Assembly: GCA_034231615.1 (NCBI GenBank)
Contig: CM067298.1
Coordinates: 27,930,483 to 27,994,482 of the forward strand
Direction: 5' to 3'
DNA length: 64,000 nucleotides
Source of the DNA: Meghimatium bilineatum
Taxonomy: Eukaryota; Mollusca; Gastropoda; Stylommatophora; Philomycidae
Translations under genes and position numbers: made by a program
The notes under the pieces: generated by a model
Databases searched by the model: none
Seen by the model: only the letters and a program-made list of their open reading frames with translations
Told to the model about the DNA's origin: nothing
Shown: one piece after another, positions 11,750 through 22,925 of the stretch
Numbering within the stretch: the first letter of the stretch is position 1
Layout: each line of letters opens with the position of its first letter

Positions 11750-12060
11750 TATGTTGCATGTCTTCTTCTTCTTTCGTTCACTTGAAACATATCTATATCT
11801 GTCTCCTGCATAAAACTCACTGTCTTTTGTAGTTCATACAGTGGCCCATAGAGCTTTGATTCCAGTGTTGTTTCCTCTGGCCAATATGTCTGCCTCAGCG
11901 TTTCATGCTCAGAACACTCTTGAAGTATATGTTTGGCACTCTGTGCTGCCTGTCCACATGTACACATGGCCGTGTTGCCAATCTTGAACTTTGTATACAT
12001 GTGACTACAGAGTCGTGTTCTGTTCTGAGACGTAGAATTGTTGCATGTCAACTACAACTA
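11750..12060 (-). mobile_element. Younger RNase H LINE 3' fragment
   Basis: Minus strand encodes [24 protein letters not shown] sequence (here [12 protein letters not shown]), [20 protein letters not shown] and [10 protein letters not shown], almost identical to the large LINE at 27.15-27.4 kb. It ends with the same (GAA)n tail (TTCTTCTTCTTC on the plus strand at 11761). 5' truncated near 12060. It is placed directly beside the older copy of the same family. Confidence 0.88.
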
Positions 12061-12683
12061 TAGAACAACACCAACTCTGATGCAGCTACACGACTCCCTA
12101 AACATTATACCCGGTACATACAATTTACAACATGCAAAATTGTAATCTTCAAAAAATGCACAGAATGAAGGTACTTGGTTACCTTGATTAGTTTACACTC
12201 AAATTTTGTCCATGAGTTGTCACAGAGACAAACATTGTAACACTGCCACCTGTCATACATACAGGAGTCAATCAAAGATTTTGAGAGTAGTGTTGACCCA
12301 CCCCATTACGCCCACTGTGATGAAATCTGCTGAAGACCAATGTCTGGACTGCTGGGAGGAATCAACTCTTTCATCTGTAGCATGTCTTCAAATTGCAAGA
12401 AAGCCATTGTAAATTTCCTCTGGAGTAGAAGACTGTCCAGCCCATGGCAGTGCATCCTACAGTCCCATTGAGTTGAGCAGTAGTCTAGAACTTGATAAAT
12501 ACTGAGCAAACACCCACATCAAAAAGAATGATAAACACAATTTTAGAGCTGAAAGTAAAACTCCACTGCATGGTATAGGGAACAAGAATGACAAACTAGT
12601 ACTACCTCTGGGTTCTATATTCATCGTTGCCATCACACACACACATGTTTAAAATGAAACACAAGTACTAAATAAATAAGATA
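12061..12683. other. No recognised gene
   Basis: A phrase AACAAGAATGACAAACTAGT (12573-12592) is loosely echoed at 23868 (AACAAGAGTGGCAAACTACT), suggesting an unclassified dispersed repeat. Short (CA)n at 12632. Confidence 0.4.
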
Positions 12684-14892
12684 GGTGGGATGGTCAAAAA
12701 GTAATGCCTCCTAATTTATAATTTAAATAGGCATGAAAATAAATAAAAATCACATTAAAATGTAGTCAGAAGTATGTACGTAAACAATTTATTTCTAAAT
12801 GTAGTCTCCGTTATTTGTTACAGTTTTTGTCCATCTTCACACAAGGGCGTGTATTCCTGCACGGTACAAATTTGTGTTTTTTCCTAAACCAATTGCATAC
12901 GATGCATTTAAGGTTCTTGGTGTCCTTAAAGGATGTCCGCATAAATGTTCTTTTAGTAGTCCAAACAGTTGGAAGTCTTCAGGTGCAAGATCAGGACTGT
13001 AAGGCAGATGTGGTAATACTGCCCAGCCAAATTCTCCAACCACATCAATGGTACATTTATCGGTGTGTGGCATGGCATTATCGTGCAATAGTGGTACAGT
13101 TCTCTTATCTTTAACTGGGTAAAATACCTTACCTCTAAGCTTCGTCAAAGTTTCAATATAACGGCCTGCTTTAACTATCTTCCTTTGTTCCAAGAAGTCG
13201 AGAAGAATGACACTCTTCTCATTTCAAAAACCATAACTTACCCTACAGATGGTGAACTTTTGAACTTCTTTCTTGTCTGCAATGTTGTGTGAAGCCATTT
13301 CATCGACTGCCTCTTGGATTCTAGTTTTAAAAAACGAACCTGTCTTATTGCCTGCAACAATATTCTATAAAAACTCATCTCCATCAGTTTCGTAACAATG
13401 CACAAGATTAACCGTTACGACTCTGCGGTTGCAATATTGCGCCTATGAGCACAGGGTACCGTGTGCCTGCGGGCGCAATCCCGCTACATAGGACATTGCC
13501 CGATTCCAGAACTTCACGAAGTAATGATCCCGTGACGTATAAAACCCGCCAAACAAAGCTAGGAATACATCACAGTTTAAAGGTCAAATTCCTTTACCCA
13601 TTATGATTGCAAGAAGGGAGAAAGCCGGCTGATTTTGTCAACGAATTTCTATTTTGGCCATTTTGTCGCCATATTTTACTATCAAATTGAGTACCGTGTG
13701 GCATGGGTAAGTGATCATGACTACATGTTTTAATTGTTGTTTTTGTGTGTTTAATGTTGTTATTTGATAAGAATGTTTGTGTAGGCGTTCAAAAACACAA
13801 AAATAATATGTATCAGGGGTGCCACGTGTGTGCATAGACAATAATTATGCTGCGTGTCGGGATAGACCTAGTGTTGACCGGACGGACATTATATGCGATT
13901 TCTTCACGTTTTATTAGTTTTTTTTTAGTTCATATTATATTAGTTTTGATATAAAACAATATATATACAATAAGTATATGTATTTATGAGGTTTTTATCA
14001 ATGTTTCCACACATTGCTCAAGCATTAGGGTCGTCAAGAAGTTATATGTGCGATTTGAAAATGGCGTTTTGCAATTTTCCCCCGAATTTTCAACTTCACA
14101 ACTTGCTCACAACTGTCATATCATATATACACAACAACAACAGGACTATATTTACTATTCACTCCTTTATTTAGATATGCAAAAATTATTTTGATATCTT
14201 TTAAAACAAAAAAGTTATAACGTTTTAAAAACACCCACCATCAATAACGCAAATATTCCAAAAAAGAATTCAGGCCCAAGGGGATGTTTATTAATTTTTA
14301 ATTCAGAGCCCTAAAGGTTAATGGCTATGGTTTTCCTTGTTTCTTTATGTCTGTCTGTGAACATTCTGGGCACCCAACATGCACAAACCTTTGAATAACC
14401 TAGATCTTTACCTATGTTCTGGACGCTACTGTTACAAATGGACAACATCGAATGCAGTTCATCCAGAGTTGCCCGAAGATCACCATAAATGATGTCATCA
14501 ATTCGATGAACGATCTGTGGTGTCACTGCGGTTGATAAATGACCAGTCCGCTTCGCGCCATCCATAGAGGATTGACCTACTTCAGCTTCATCACAAAGAT
14601 GTACACAATGTCAGACAGTGTAAACATCCACATAAACATTCTTAAAACGTTCGTGGATGTGAATTGGGATCTCGCATCCAGCATTGAACAATTTTATGAC
14701 ATGTTGTTTTAACCGTACTTCTTTGGCAGCTATTTTAAAAATGGTTACTGAGTTTTAATCTGTTAAAGAACATGATTATGCTAAAAAGTGCAGAAAATGT
14801 CTGGGGATTCTCGCAAAATTAACAAATTGCACATTGGTACAGTATTTCCTTAGATAAAAAATTAGGAGGCATTACTTTTTGACCATCTCTCA
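12684..14892 (-). mobile_element. mariner transposon, decayed, split by a nested insertion
   Basis: Terminal inverted repeats carry GATGGTCAAAAAGTAATGCC at 12689 and its inverse ending at 14889, with TA at both outer ends. Minus-strand transposase pieces: N-terminal part 14311-14575 (RTGHLSTAVTPQIV, KVCACWVPR), middle 13405-13330 (YETDGDEFL, VAGNK), C-terminal part 13193-12837 (LLHDNAMPHT, LPYSPDLAPEDF, LKEHL). The second and third catalytic Asp residues are spaced D34D, as in mariner. The first (usual GDE) reads GNK, and stops and frameshifts break the frame, so it is dead. Without the 909-bp nested piece the element is about 1.3 kb, the normal mariner size. Confidence 0.93.
13412..14316. 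mobile_element. piggyBac-like MITE family 1, copy 1 (inside mariner)
   Basis: Bounded by TTAA at 13408-13411 and 14317-14320; ends CCGTTACGACTCTG and CAGAGCCCTAAAGG are inverted repeats. TTAA target duplication with CC(C/T)TTTAG-type ends is the piggyBac signature. Removing the element and one TTAA rejoins the mariner reading frame (AIN|LVHCYETDG). Copy 2, inverted, is at 40575-41458; a diverged copy 3 is at 20563-21260. No transposase is present. Confidence 0.88.
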
Positions 14893-15039
14893 TACTTCCA
14901 TGTTTAGAAACAAGATGTAAAAGTCACCAAAAGAATGTTTAATTAATTTCAAGATGTAAAACAATTACTACATGATCAAGATGTAACAGTTACTAAAAGA
15001 AATATCAGTGAAATTACTAGAGACAGAAGAGAAACCAAA

Positions 15040-15245
15040 TAACACCATATCTATCCACGTCTTTGATTACAAATAACACCATATCTATCCAAGTCTTTGA
15101 TTACAAATAACACCATATCTATCCAAGTCTTTGATTACAAATAACACAATATCCATCCAAGTCTTTGATTACAAATAACACCATATCCATCCAAGTCTTT
15201 GATTACAAATAACACCATCTTCATCAAAGTCTTTGATTACAAATA
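15040..15245. repeat. 34-bp minisatellite, about 6 copies
   Basis: Unit TTTGATTACAAATAACACCA + TATCTATCCAAGTC with few substitutions. Confidence 0.93.
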
Positions 15246-16190
15246 AACGCAAACAGAAAATTCTAGAACTGTTTATTTGTTTCACAACGGCAGAAATTAT
15301 TAAAAATACAGAAGTCATATCAAGGAAATAAGCTGCTTAAAGAATAATGTAATTCATTAAAATAAAAAATACGAACGGAACTTAAATATCTTCAGCAAGA
15401 ACATTAAAAGAACATAGTCTAGTAGACAAGAAACTGTATAATATATACTGATCCTTGCACAATTCTGTATCAAATTCATTAACTATATAAAATGCATATC
15501 AGAATAAATATAAAAATGTATTCATGAATTAATATTGGTCACATCACACTGAATATTTGATGACTATGACCAGTCAATAAGTCCACATTCTCTTCCATCA
15601 ACATCCACACTAACTCACGTAGATAAGATAAATATGTGTAACTCAATATGTATGTCTATTTAACAACTGTATTGAACGCTGCAATATCATGTCATTAGTT
15701 GCATCTAACTTTTTACAAGCTTGTAGGACTTGAATGATGGCAACAGATCTTGAGAAACTCATCAGAGTAAATGAAAGAAGATCATTCTGCACAGTATTCA
15801 TACATGGATCTAAATAAACAAAATGCTAAAGACTATATGACAGAGGAAAAGATTGCAGTAACACACATAGAATATGATACTAACAAGGATAGATTTTTAA
15901 ATGTTATTAAAAATGTAATAAATAAGTGCAGATTGTAATACATATAAATGACAGAAACAACTATTTCAACAATGCAGCCAATGTGTCTTTGTAAATAAAA
16001 AAAACCCAAAAATGACATGAAAATGTGTAAATAAATGACACTGGTGATGTCTTTCAATTTTATTTACATACTTATTTCAACAGTATATATTCACTCTTTT
16101 CTATTGTTTCTTGACAAAGGCATGATGGCTGCGATGTCAAAATATTCTTTAGTTTTGTCATTTATATGAATAACTTCTGCATTCATTCTG
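15246..16190. other. No recognised gene
   Basis: Very AT-rich. At 16106-16145 TCTTGACAAAGGCATGATGG and following bases resemble the 'GATAAAG..CC..TTGG..GAAACGT' motif found at 17.3, 17.9, 18.3 and 47.3 kb (see the palindrome entry). Confidence 0.4.
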
Positions 16191-16197
16191 AAACCCA

Positions 16198-16395
16198 AGT
16201 TAGCAGGATGTAGTCCAGAGAAGCGATATCTGCGTCTTTCGACCTGACATATCCAACTTCAACATGGCATCTGGGTCACTTTGATGCTATATGGAGTAGT
16301 AACAACACCACCCCCATAACCTCCTTAGTCACCTCCAATGACATGTATGGAAGGTAAACAGAGTCACTTTACTCCCTTTCTGGACTCTGCCAAGA
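16198..16395 (+). mobile_element. SINE family A, copy 2
   Basis: Shared blocks AGCAGGATGTAGTCCAGAGA, GACCTGACATATCCAACTTC, CCCATAACCTCCTTAGTCAC and ACTCCCTTTCTGGACTCTGC. The GTTTACAGC part of the core has been lost. Confidence 0.8.
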
Positions 16396-17043
16396 AACAG
16401 GTGATGTTTATTACAAATTCTTCTTATTTGCTAGATTTTCACTACTGGCAACAGAAACATTAAAAAACTTGATCCGTGCTCATATATTTTTTATAAGTTT
16501 ATTGTTCCGACCTAGACCAAACTATTGTCTATCATGAAAAGACTAAAGTGTTGATGTGTTATCAATTTTTTTAACCTTACTAAGACTAGACTATTATCTA
16601 GGAACTACAGAAGGAAAAATAAACAGAAAAAAAAATGAACTGATTGCATAAAAGAGTACACATGTTCAGCCTGCATGACATTCAGAAGGACCACAACTGA
16701 CAGAAGCTCACATAAAAAACACCATCAGCAGTACTCCTACACTAACATTTATTTTAACAGATACCCACAATGATGAATTTAACACTTGGCATACAACACA
16801 TCTCCCCAATAGACAGAATGGTAGATCTACTGATGAGATCATTTTGTTATATTTACTATAGTATGAGTGTAAAGATGTGCTTAAAGTCCAATAGTAACAG
16901 TTGAATTACTGATAATTCTTTACTCTGCATATAATCTCTAATACAGTGACGACAATGAATTCACAATATATTAATGTGATATTGTTACTAGATATAATCT
17001 ACCCACCAATTCGTAAAACCTATGTAAATAAGAAATCACAATA
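16396..17043. other. No recognised feature
   Basis: AT-rich DNA with no coding similarity. Confidence 0.4.
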
Positions 17044-17349
17044 AACAAAGAAATAAGGACTTTTTCTACTTGGTGGTCCAACAAGGGCCTTAATCAAGAA
17101 ATGATAACAGAAACTAAAACTAATTATTTTATTAAAGAAAAGAACAAGCAAAGGGGAGTGTAAAATGCTAATACATTTTTTCTTGCGATCTTTCTATTTT
17201 TATCTATCAATAGTGCATAGGTTTTTTGAACGCATCAATGTTAACAGCCAGTAAACATATGAAACATATAAAATAATTTTGTGTTTTTGTTTCCTGATAA
17301 AGGTCCCTGTTGGACCGCAATGTAGAAAAAGTCCTTGTTCCTTTGTTTA
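17044..17349. repeat. Inverted repeat with 'GGTCC..TTATCA' motif
   Basis: Arms of about 60 bp: AATAAGGACTTTTTCTACTT (17052) and its inverse, GTAGAAAAAGTCCTTGTTCC (17322), with GTCCAACAAGGGCCTTAATC facing TGATAAAGGTCCCTGTTGGA. The spacer is about 185 bp. It looks like a smaller, older relative of the palindrome at 17.7-18.5 kb. Confidence 0.75.
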
Positions 17350-17747
17350 ATGTTATTTCTATTTTACATTGGCTCTACTATTTGGTAGTTAAATTATCTA
17401 GTAACAATATTACATTAATATAGTATTTATCATATTTTTGGTTTTGTTACTGTTGCATTCTATGAGAGTTTCTCTGACAATTTGGTTATTTATACTCATG
17501 TTAGTGCTATGTCATTTGTATGTCCTTATGATTAAACTAAACCTCACACACTAGTCTACATGCTCAGTGTTTAGGCATGACACCAATATCATTGCATTGT
17601 GACTCATTTTGGAGATATTAAACCTCTGTATGTTACGGAATCTAAAAAAAAAAATTGCAAATGCCTAAGTAAGATGCTTTGTATGCAATGGACCTTACTT
17701 GAAAGAAATGACAATCAATACAAGGTAACTGCGTGAAACGTAACAAC

Positions 17748-18502
17748 AATTAGACTTACGTAAAACACAGGTTTATATATCGTCTCAATGGGACACCATA
17801 GACTATATCTAACACTAGTGGGTAATGATGGGCAATGATGCGCACACAAGAAATCATAAAAATTACAATACACAAATAATATTCAACGTTTCAACCAAAA
17901 GGTCTTTATCAAGACACAAACAAAACATTAAAAGACGACGAATAGAAAAATTATCACAACGTCCAACGGAAATATGGAAATGATAAGCCGGAAGGTCAGA
18001 AAGTACATAAAAACGTAAATATATGTGGAAACGAAACGAACAAAAAGATGAGTAAATGACGGAACAAAAAGAATAAAGACAAAGACCACACCAAACCAGT
18101 ACTAGACATAAGAGTGGTCGGAATTGAGTCCAAAAAAATATGTCTAGTACTGGTTTGGTGTGGTCTTTGTCTTTATTCTTTTTGTTCCGTCATTTACTCA
18201 TCTTTTTGTTCGTTTCGTTTCCACATATATTTACGTTTTTATGTACTTTCTGACCTTCCGGCATATCATTTCCATATTTCCGTTGGACGTTGTGATAATT
18301 TTTCTATTCGTCGTCTTTTAATGTTTTGTTTGTGTCTTGATAAAGACCTTTTGGTTGAAACGTTGAATATTATTTGTGTATTGTAATTTTTATGATTTCT
18401 TGTGTGCGCATCATTGCCCATCATTACCCACTAGTGTTAGATATAGTCTATGGTGTCCCATTGAGACGATATATAAACCTGTGTTTTACGTAAGTCTAAT
18501 TG
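17748..18502. repeat. Near-perfect palindrome, 363-bp arms, 28-bp spacer
   Basis: Left arm 17748-18110 and right arm 18139-18502 are inverse copies; the only difference I noted is near GATAAGCCGG/CCGGCATATC. Each arm carries TTGATAAAGACCTTTTGGTT + GAAACGTTGAATATT, a motif style often seen at the ends of Penelope-like or other retroelements. The open frame at 18114-18386 is an artefact of the right arm. A 12-bp direct repeat, TTGAAAGAAATG, flanks the structure (17699-17710 and 18500-18511). Confidence 0.93.
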
Positions 18503-18511
18503 AAAGAAATG

Positions 18512-19330
18512 GGGCTGCAAGCAAGAGACAGACAAAGATAGAAACATGATATAAACAAGTTACAGTCTATCAGAGTGTACCACCAAATCAAGAGACAGAA
18601 TACTGGAGGACAGCTTCAGTCAACATTTGTTGCAAAGACGGCACTTGATGATAGCACACACAGAAGTAGGATATAAGATCATTTGTACAGATCATTGGGA
18701 CAAAAATGCGGTTACAGCATTTATTTGACAATAAAAAAGTAATTGAGTCTCCAGTATAACGATGCTACAGGCAATATAAGTGTGCTGAGTAAGAAAAAAA
18801 GGGAAAATTAATGAGGAATGGAACTTACTACTGTAACCTCCAACAATTCACATTCTACCACAACCAAATGTTATGGGTCCACTTCACCTCTAATAAAACT
18901 ATTTTACTACAGTATCAGCAGTGTCCTGGTTGAGAGGTAGTGAGACTGTCTCAGAAGCCCAAGCTAATATGTTTGAAATCAGCTGCCGTGAGCTGTACAG
19001 TTAGATCATTCAGAAAATGACAAACTACTAAACATAAATATATCCTATAAACTGACTACAACTATAAAATGATGGTTTGATCATGGCATGTTGAATAAGA
19101 CACGATCATCCTACAACTATAAATGATTACATTTCATTTGCAGAAATTAAACACATAGCTCAAAATGCTGTTTATTTCATAAAAAACTTTTCAACAGATT
19201 TCATTGAAAACCAAAAAATTATATTACGTCATTACATATTTTAAAAAACACCAGTGACAACTTAACTTTCCATAAAAATATTATCTTGTAGACAGACGCA
19301 TAAACACAAAATTCATTTCGTGATTAGTCA
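18512..19330. other. No recognised gene
   Basis: AT-rich. GTCCTGGTTGAGAGGTAGTG (18921) followed by TTTGAAATCAGCTGCCGTGA could be a degenerate tRNA-SINE head. No gene. Confidence 0.4.
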
Positions 19331-19339
19331 CCATTCACA

Positions 19340-19640
19340 GGATTAATCAAAAGGTCTGTTAATTCTTTGGACCACAGCCATGTTGATAGTGTAGTCATGT
19401 GTTTGGTGACTGGCTTTACAATCAATTTGTGTATCCAATTCATGATGTCGCCATCAACCCAGATTTTTTGGATGCATTGATTTTCTAAGCAATATAATTA
19501 CATTTAGTAGTTTGCCATTGCTTTCTGAATGATCCAGATGCACAACTGCCTGTGATGGGGATCCAAATCTGTACCTTGGCAGTCACAGATTTTACAATCA
19601 ACAGACAATGGAAACTGGCAGATCATGGTTCATATACACT
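19340..19640. mobile_element. SINE-like repeat with AGTAGTTTGCCATTGC core
   Basis: TTTTCTAAGCAATATAATTA + CATTTAGTAGTTTGCCATTGCTTTCTGAA closely matches 52187-52239 (TTTTCTAGGCAATATAAATA...). Body includes CTGTGATGGGGATCCAAATC. A minus-strand frame with a TAA and distal AATAAA over 19.16-19.45 kb mimics a terminal exon but lies within this repeat. Confidence 0.6.
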
Positions 19641-20558
19641 CCAGTGTTGCTACCTAGAGAAGGTGTTCAAATTGACCCTAATAGCAAGTGTTTAGGGCCA
19701 AGAGTAATTTCATCAGATACAGAACAAAAACCTCACCAATCACTGTACACAGTAAATAAAACATTACTCATTTGAAAGTTTCTAAGAATTTACTAAAGCT
19801 GTTTCTGTCAGGAAAAACAATTCATTAGATCATATGTCAATTTTAAAATTTCATACAAAAAGAATAAGAAATGATCCAGTGGAGCAGGCAGTACACTACA
19901 TTGTTCATGTTTTGCAGGGTGATAAGTCCTTCTAAAATATCACCAGCCCGTGAAATGTGTACACAGGCTTATGTAGATTGTTGTTTTGTGCTCAGAAAAA
20001 AAGTGAGTACTGGAGTACCCTTAATCTGTGTACATCATTGTGTATTTCATTTCTGCTACAGGTCCATGGGTCTACCCCAAAAGATATCAAAGTGTATGAA
20101 TGCTAGTTAGATTATCTAGTGGTATGAATGCTAGTGGTTCCAGTGGCTCACTGGTTAAACATATTCTTCATTCTGTCCTTCAGGTGCTACACTTCATATA
20201 AAATTCTCTGACTCGTATCCTAGAAGTTATCATCCACCAGTGTTCATATCCAGTAGGGGCTAAATAACTTAATCAGTGTCCCCTTATCCATCCTCAACTG
20301 CCACATAAAATGTACATCTGATGCAAATCTATCTTTTTAATTTCTGAGAGTCCCAGCATGTCCAGGGCAGTAAACTCATGTGATAACTAGAAGGTTATAA
20401 CTATATTCATGCCTATACCGACCATATTAAATCTTTCAAGGCATGGACAGAGAATCAAGACACTATAGCTGCATTAGTAAGTATCAGAGAGTCAATGGAG
20501 GGTTGCGGTCTCAGCTTCAATCTTCATACTGGAAGTAGATGTTCTATGTGTCTCATTG
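19641..20558. other. No recognised gene
   Basis: Unclassified sequence; 20140-20250 (GGTTCCAGTGGCTCACTGGT) may be another SINE head. Short open frames show no domain. Confidence 0.35.
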
Positions 20559-20562
20559 TTAA

Positions 20563-21260
20563 CCTTTATCATAATGTGTTTACAATTTGGGCAATACATT
20601 TCGGCCAAATTATGTCATGTCTTGATTGCGGATGGCGAAATCCGCAACGCAGTGCGGTAACCCGAATCCAAATGGAAAAAAAACCAGATTGGTAATTTTT
20701 TTGACAAGATGTTTTGGCGACATAAAGTAGACATTTCATCTAACTTCCTGTTTCTTTTGTTAAAATAAATGCGATAGACAATGTCGTGTGATTATGAAAT
20801 TGAAATCCGAGCAATCTGTAGGCATTGGCATGACAGTGAATCGAGTTTTATATACTTTTCATTCAGCTTATATTCAGTGAAATCATTATTTATTCTGACC
20901 GGAAAGTGAAAAACTTGAGAGGTAAGTTCTTCAAATACATTATGTAAAATATACCATGAGGTTTCCATTATGTAAAATATATAATATTCAACAGATTTCA
21001 CAGCTTTCGATCGATCAAAAATATGGTATGCTGGTCTAAATCTTTCTCACACATCTCATATCACACATACAAACAAAACGTACACAAATATATGCAGAAT
21101 TTAATTCTTTATTTATATGTGCAAATATTATGTAAATATCTGTAACAACAAAAAAGTTATCGCGATTTCAAAACAGCGACCAACGATTGCATAACATTTC
21201 CAAAAACTTATTCCGTGGCAGGAGAAAAATTACGTAATTATAAACACAGCGTGCTAAAGG
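20563..21260. mobile_element. piggyBac-like MITE family 1, copy 3 (diverged)
   Basis: Flanked by TTAA (20559-20562 and 21261-21264). Ends CCTTTATCATAATG and CAGCGTGCTAAAGG. Internal order matches copies 1 and 2: CATATCACACATAC, TTTATTTATATGTGCAAATA, AAAAAAGTTATCGCG, AACAGCGACCAACGATTGC. The left half is more diverged and shorter. Confidence 0.75.
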
Positions 21261-21264
21261 TTAA

Positions 21265-22426
21265 CTTGAGGTGGGAAAGACCACTTTTCTCACTACATCA
21301 TATATCACTTTCCATCTTTTTCAATTATTGAATAAGCAGTTGCTGAACATGTGTGCTTCTCAGAAATTACTCTCAAGAACCATCAATTATGTTTTAATCA
21401 TTCAGATGCCATGCATGAGTTTACTCATTCTATCTTAACTGTTAAAGATGAGTAGAAGACATTTTTTTTTGGTTTTCTATTCCCTCACTGCTAAAAATTA
21501 TTTCACGCTGAAATCACTAAAAGCCAGTACGCAACAAACATCCTACCCATGCGGTGTGTGTATATATAAATATATATATCACAAACTGCTGTCAATAAAA
21601 TTGCAGTAGCCTGAAAGCTCTCTTGTTTTTGTTGGACAAGAAAAGAATTCAGCACAGACGGAAAGTAATTGGAGAAAGAATTTAGCACAGATAGAACAGT
21701 TACTGAGAACAATGTGGTAGCTAAAGGGTTACTAGCAATTTCTCAGAAAATGAATTGACTGATATGTTGCCAAAATATTAGTCCAGAACTAATTTAAACT
21801 ACTATTTTCAACAATGTACTAATGTGTAAATTTATCCTTACACTAAGTCACAGTTTACAGCTTGCTGTTCAAATGGTATTCTTTTTTAAAACATTTTTAA
21901 AAGAGCCACTAAATGGTACATGGTTAATACAGAGCTAACATGTTTCTTTCCCTATCACAGATTTTATATAAGACACTAACTTCTTTTCTCATTTTTACAA
22001 TCACATTGTTCTTTGTTAAGAACTTTCAACTTTTCCTAACAAATGCTAGAGTTTCCATAAAAAAGTAATCACTTCTCTGGTACAACACAAATATTATAAA
22101 ATCAAAACACATTGGAACTATAAAACAGTTTCTTTTTTTTCTATACGTATCTGTTTTGAAAATTAAAGTGCAAGAAAACCATTTTAGAACGTTCAATCAG
22201 ATAATCTTGATTGTTTTCAACAGTTGGGCTGCATGTTGTCACAATCACATTTCTCTAGTGTAGTGGTTTATCACTTTCAATTATCTGAAATGCAATATTT
22301 AAGTAATGAATCAATCTTATGATCATCTACAATGTAGACAGTGTTTAAATTTTAAAACTTACTGATACATTACCTGGATGTTCTGCAGCAACTATTCATG
22401 TTTTATAAGCTGTTAATTATCCATTT
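21265..22426. other. No recognised gene
   Basis: AT-rich. A short TATATA tract at 21561 and a local duplication of AGAATTCAGCACAGACGGAA / AGAATTTAGCACAGATAGAA (21654 and 21686) are the only structures seen. Confidence 0.4.
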
Positions 22427-22925
22427 TTATTTTAGACGGTATTGCTTTACTGTATTTTCAATCACTGTCATTATCTTGTATCCTTTGTTTGTTCCAACAT
22501 TGGTTGTAATCTCTTTATTTCTCACATATATTCTACTTCTGTTTGTTGCTTTTCTCAAACATCTAATGTCATACATAGTTGGCTTTCTCTCTTGTTCTTT
22601 TATTAGTGTCCATGTCTGACATTGATAACACAATGTTTGGCATGAAGATTGAATTTATGATTTCCCTTTTGGTTTCTATTGGGATAGATTTGTGTTTCAT
22701 AATTGGTGCAAGTTCTTAATTCATGTACTTGGCTTTTTGAACTCCATTGTTCCACCAGGCTGTTACTTTCGTAGGTATTTCTCCTGTATATCTAGTGCCA
22801 CCGTGTTTTGTTAAGCATTTTAGAATGGTGTTTTTGAATTTTTGCCCTGCAGTTTCTATGTTATCTTCTAGTATGTAGATCTCTGCTATAGCTGCCACAG
22901 TTGTATAAAACACAGAAAAACACAC
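22427..22925 (-). mobile_element. LINE with the RT core deleted
   Basis: Minus strand 22925-22720 encodes AGQKFKNTILKCLTK and TKVTAWWNNGVQKAK, the linker between endonuclease and RT. It then passes, after a TAA at 22718, straight into SIPIETKREIINSIFMPN and YQCQTWTLIKEQERK with LRKATNRSRIYVRN, the RT thumb. The catalytic palm with YADD is absent, so a segment of roughly 1 kb was lost. The thumb resembles that of the LINE at 60.5-61.6 kb (YQCQTWTM). Confidence 0.8.

Noticed and set aside
18114..18386. 90-codon ORF with apparent membrane segments
   Set aside because: It lies in the right arm of the palindrome and has no known domain.
19322..19450. Minus-strand terminal-exon-like frame with TAA and distal AATAAA
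   Set aside because: Overlaps a SINE-like repeat shared with 52.2 kb and shows no protein similarity.
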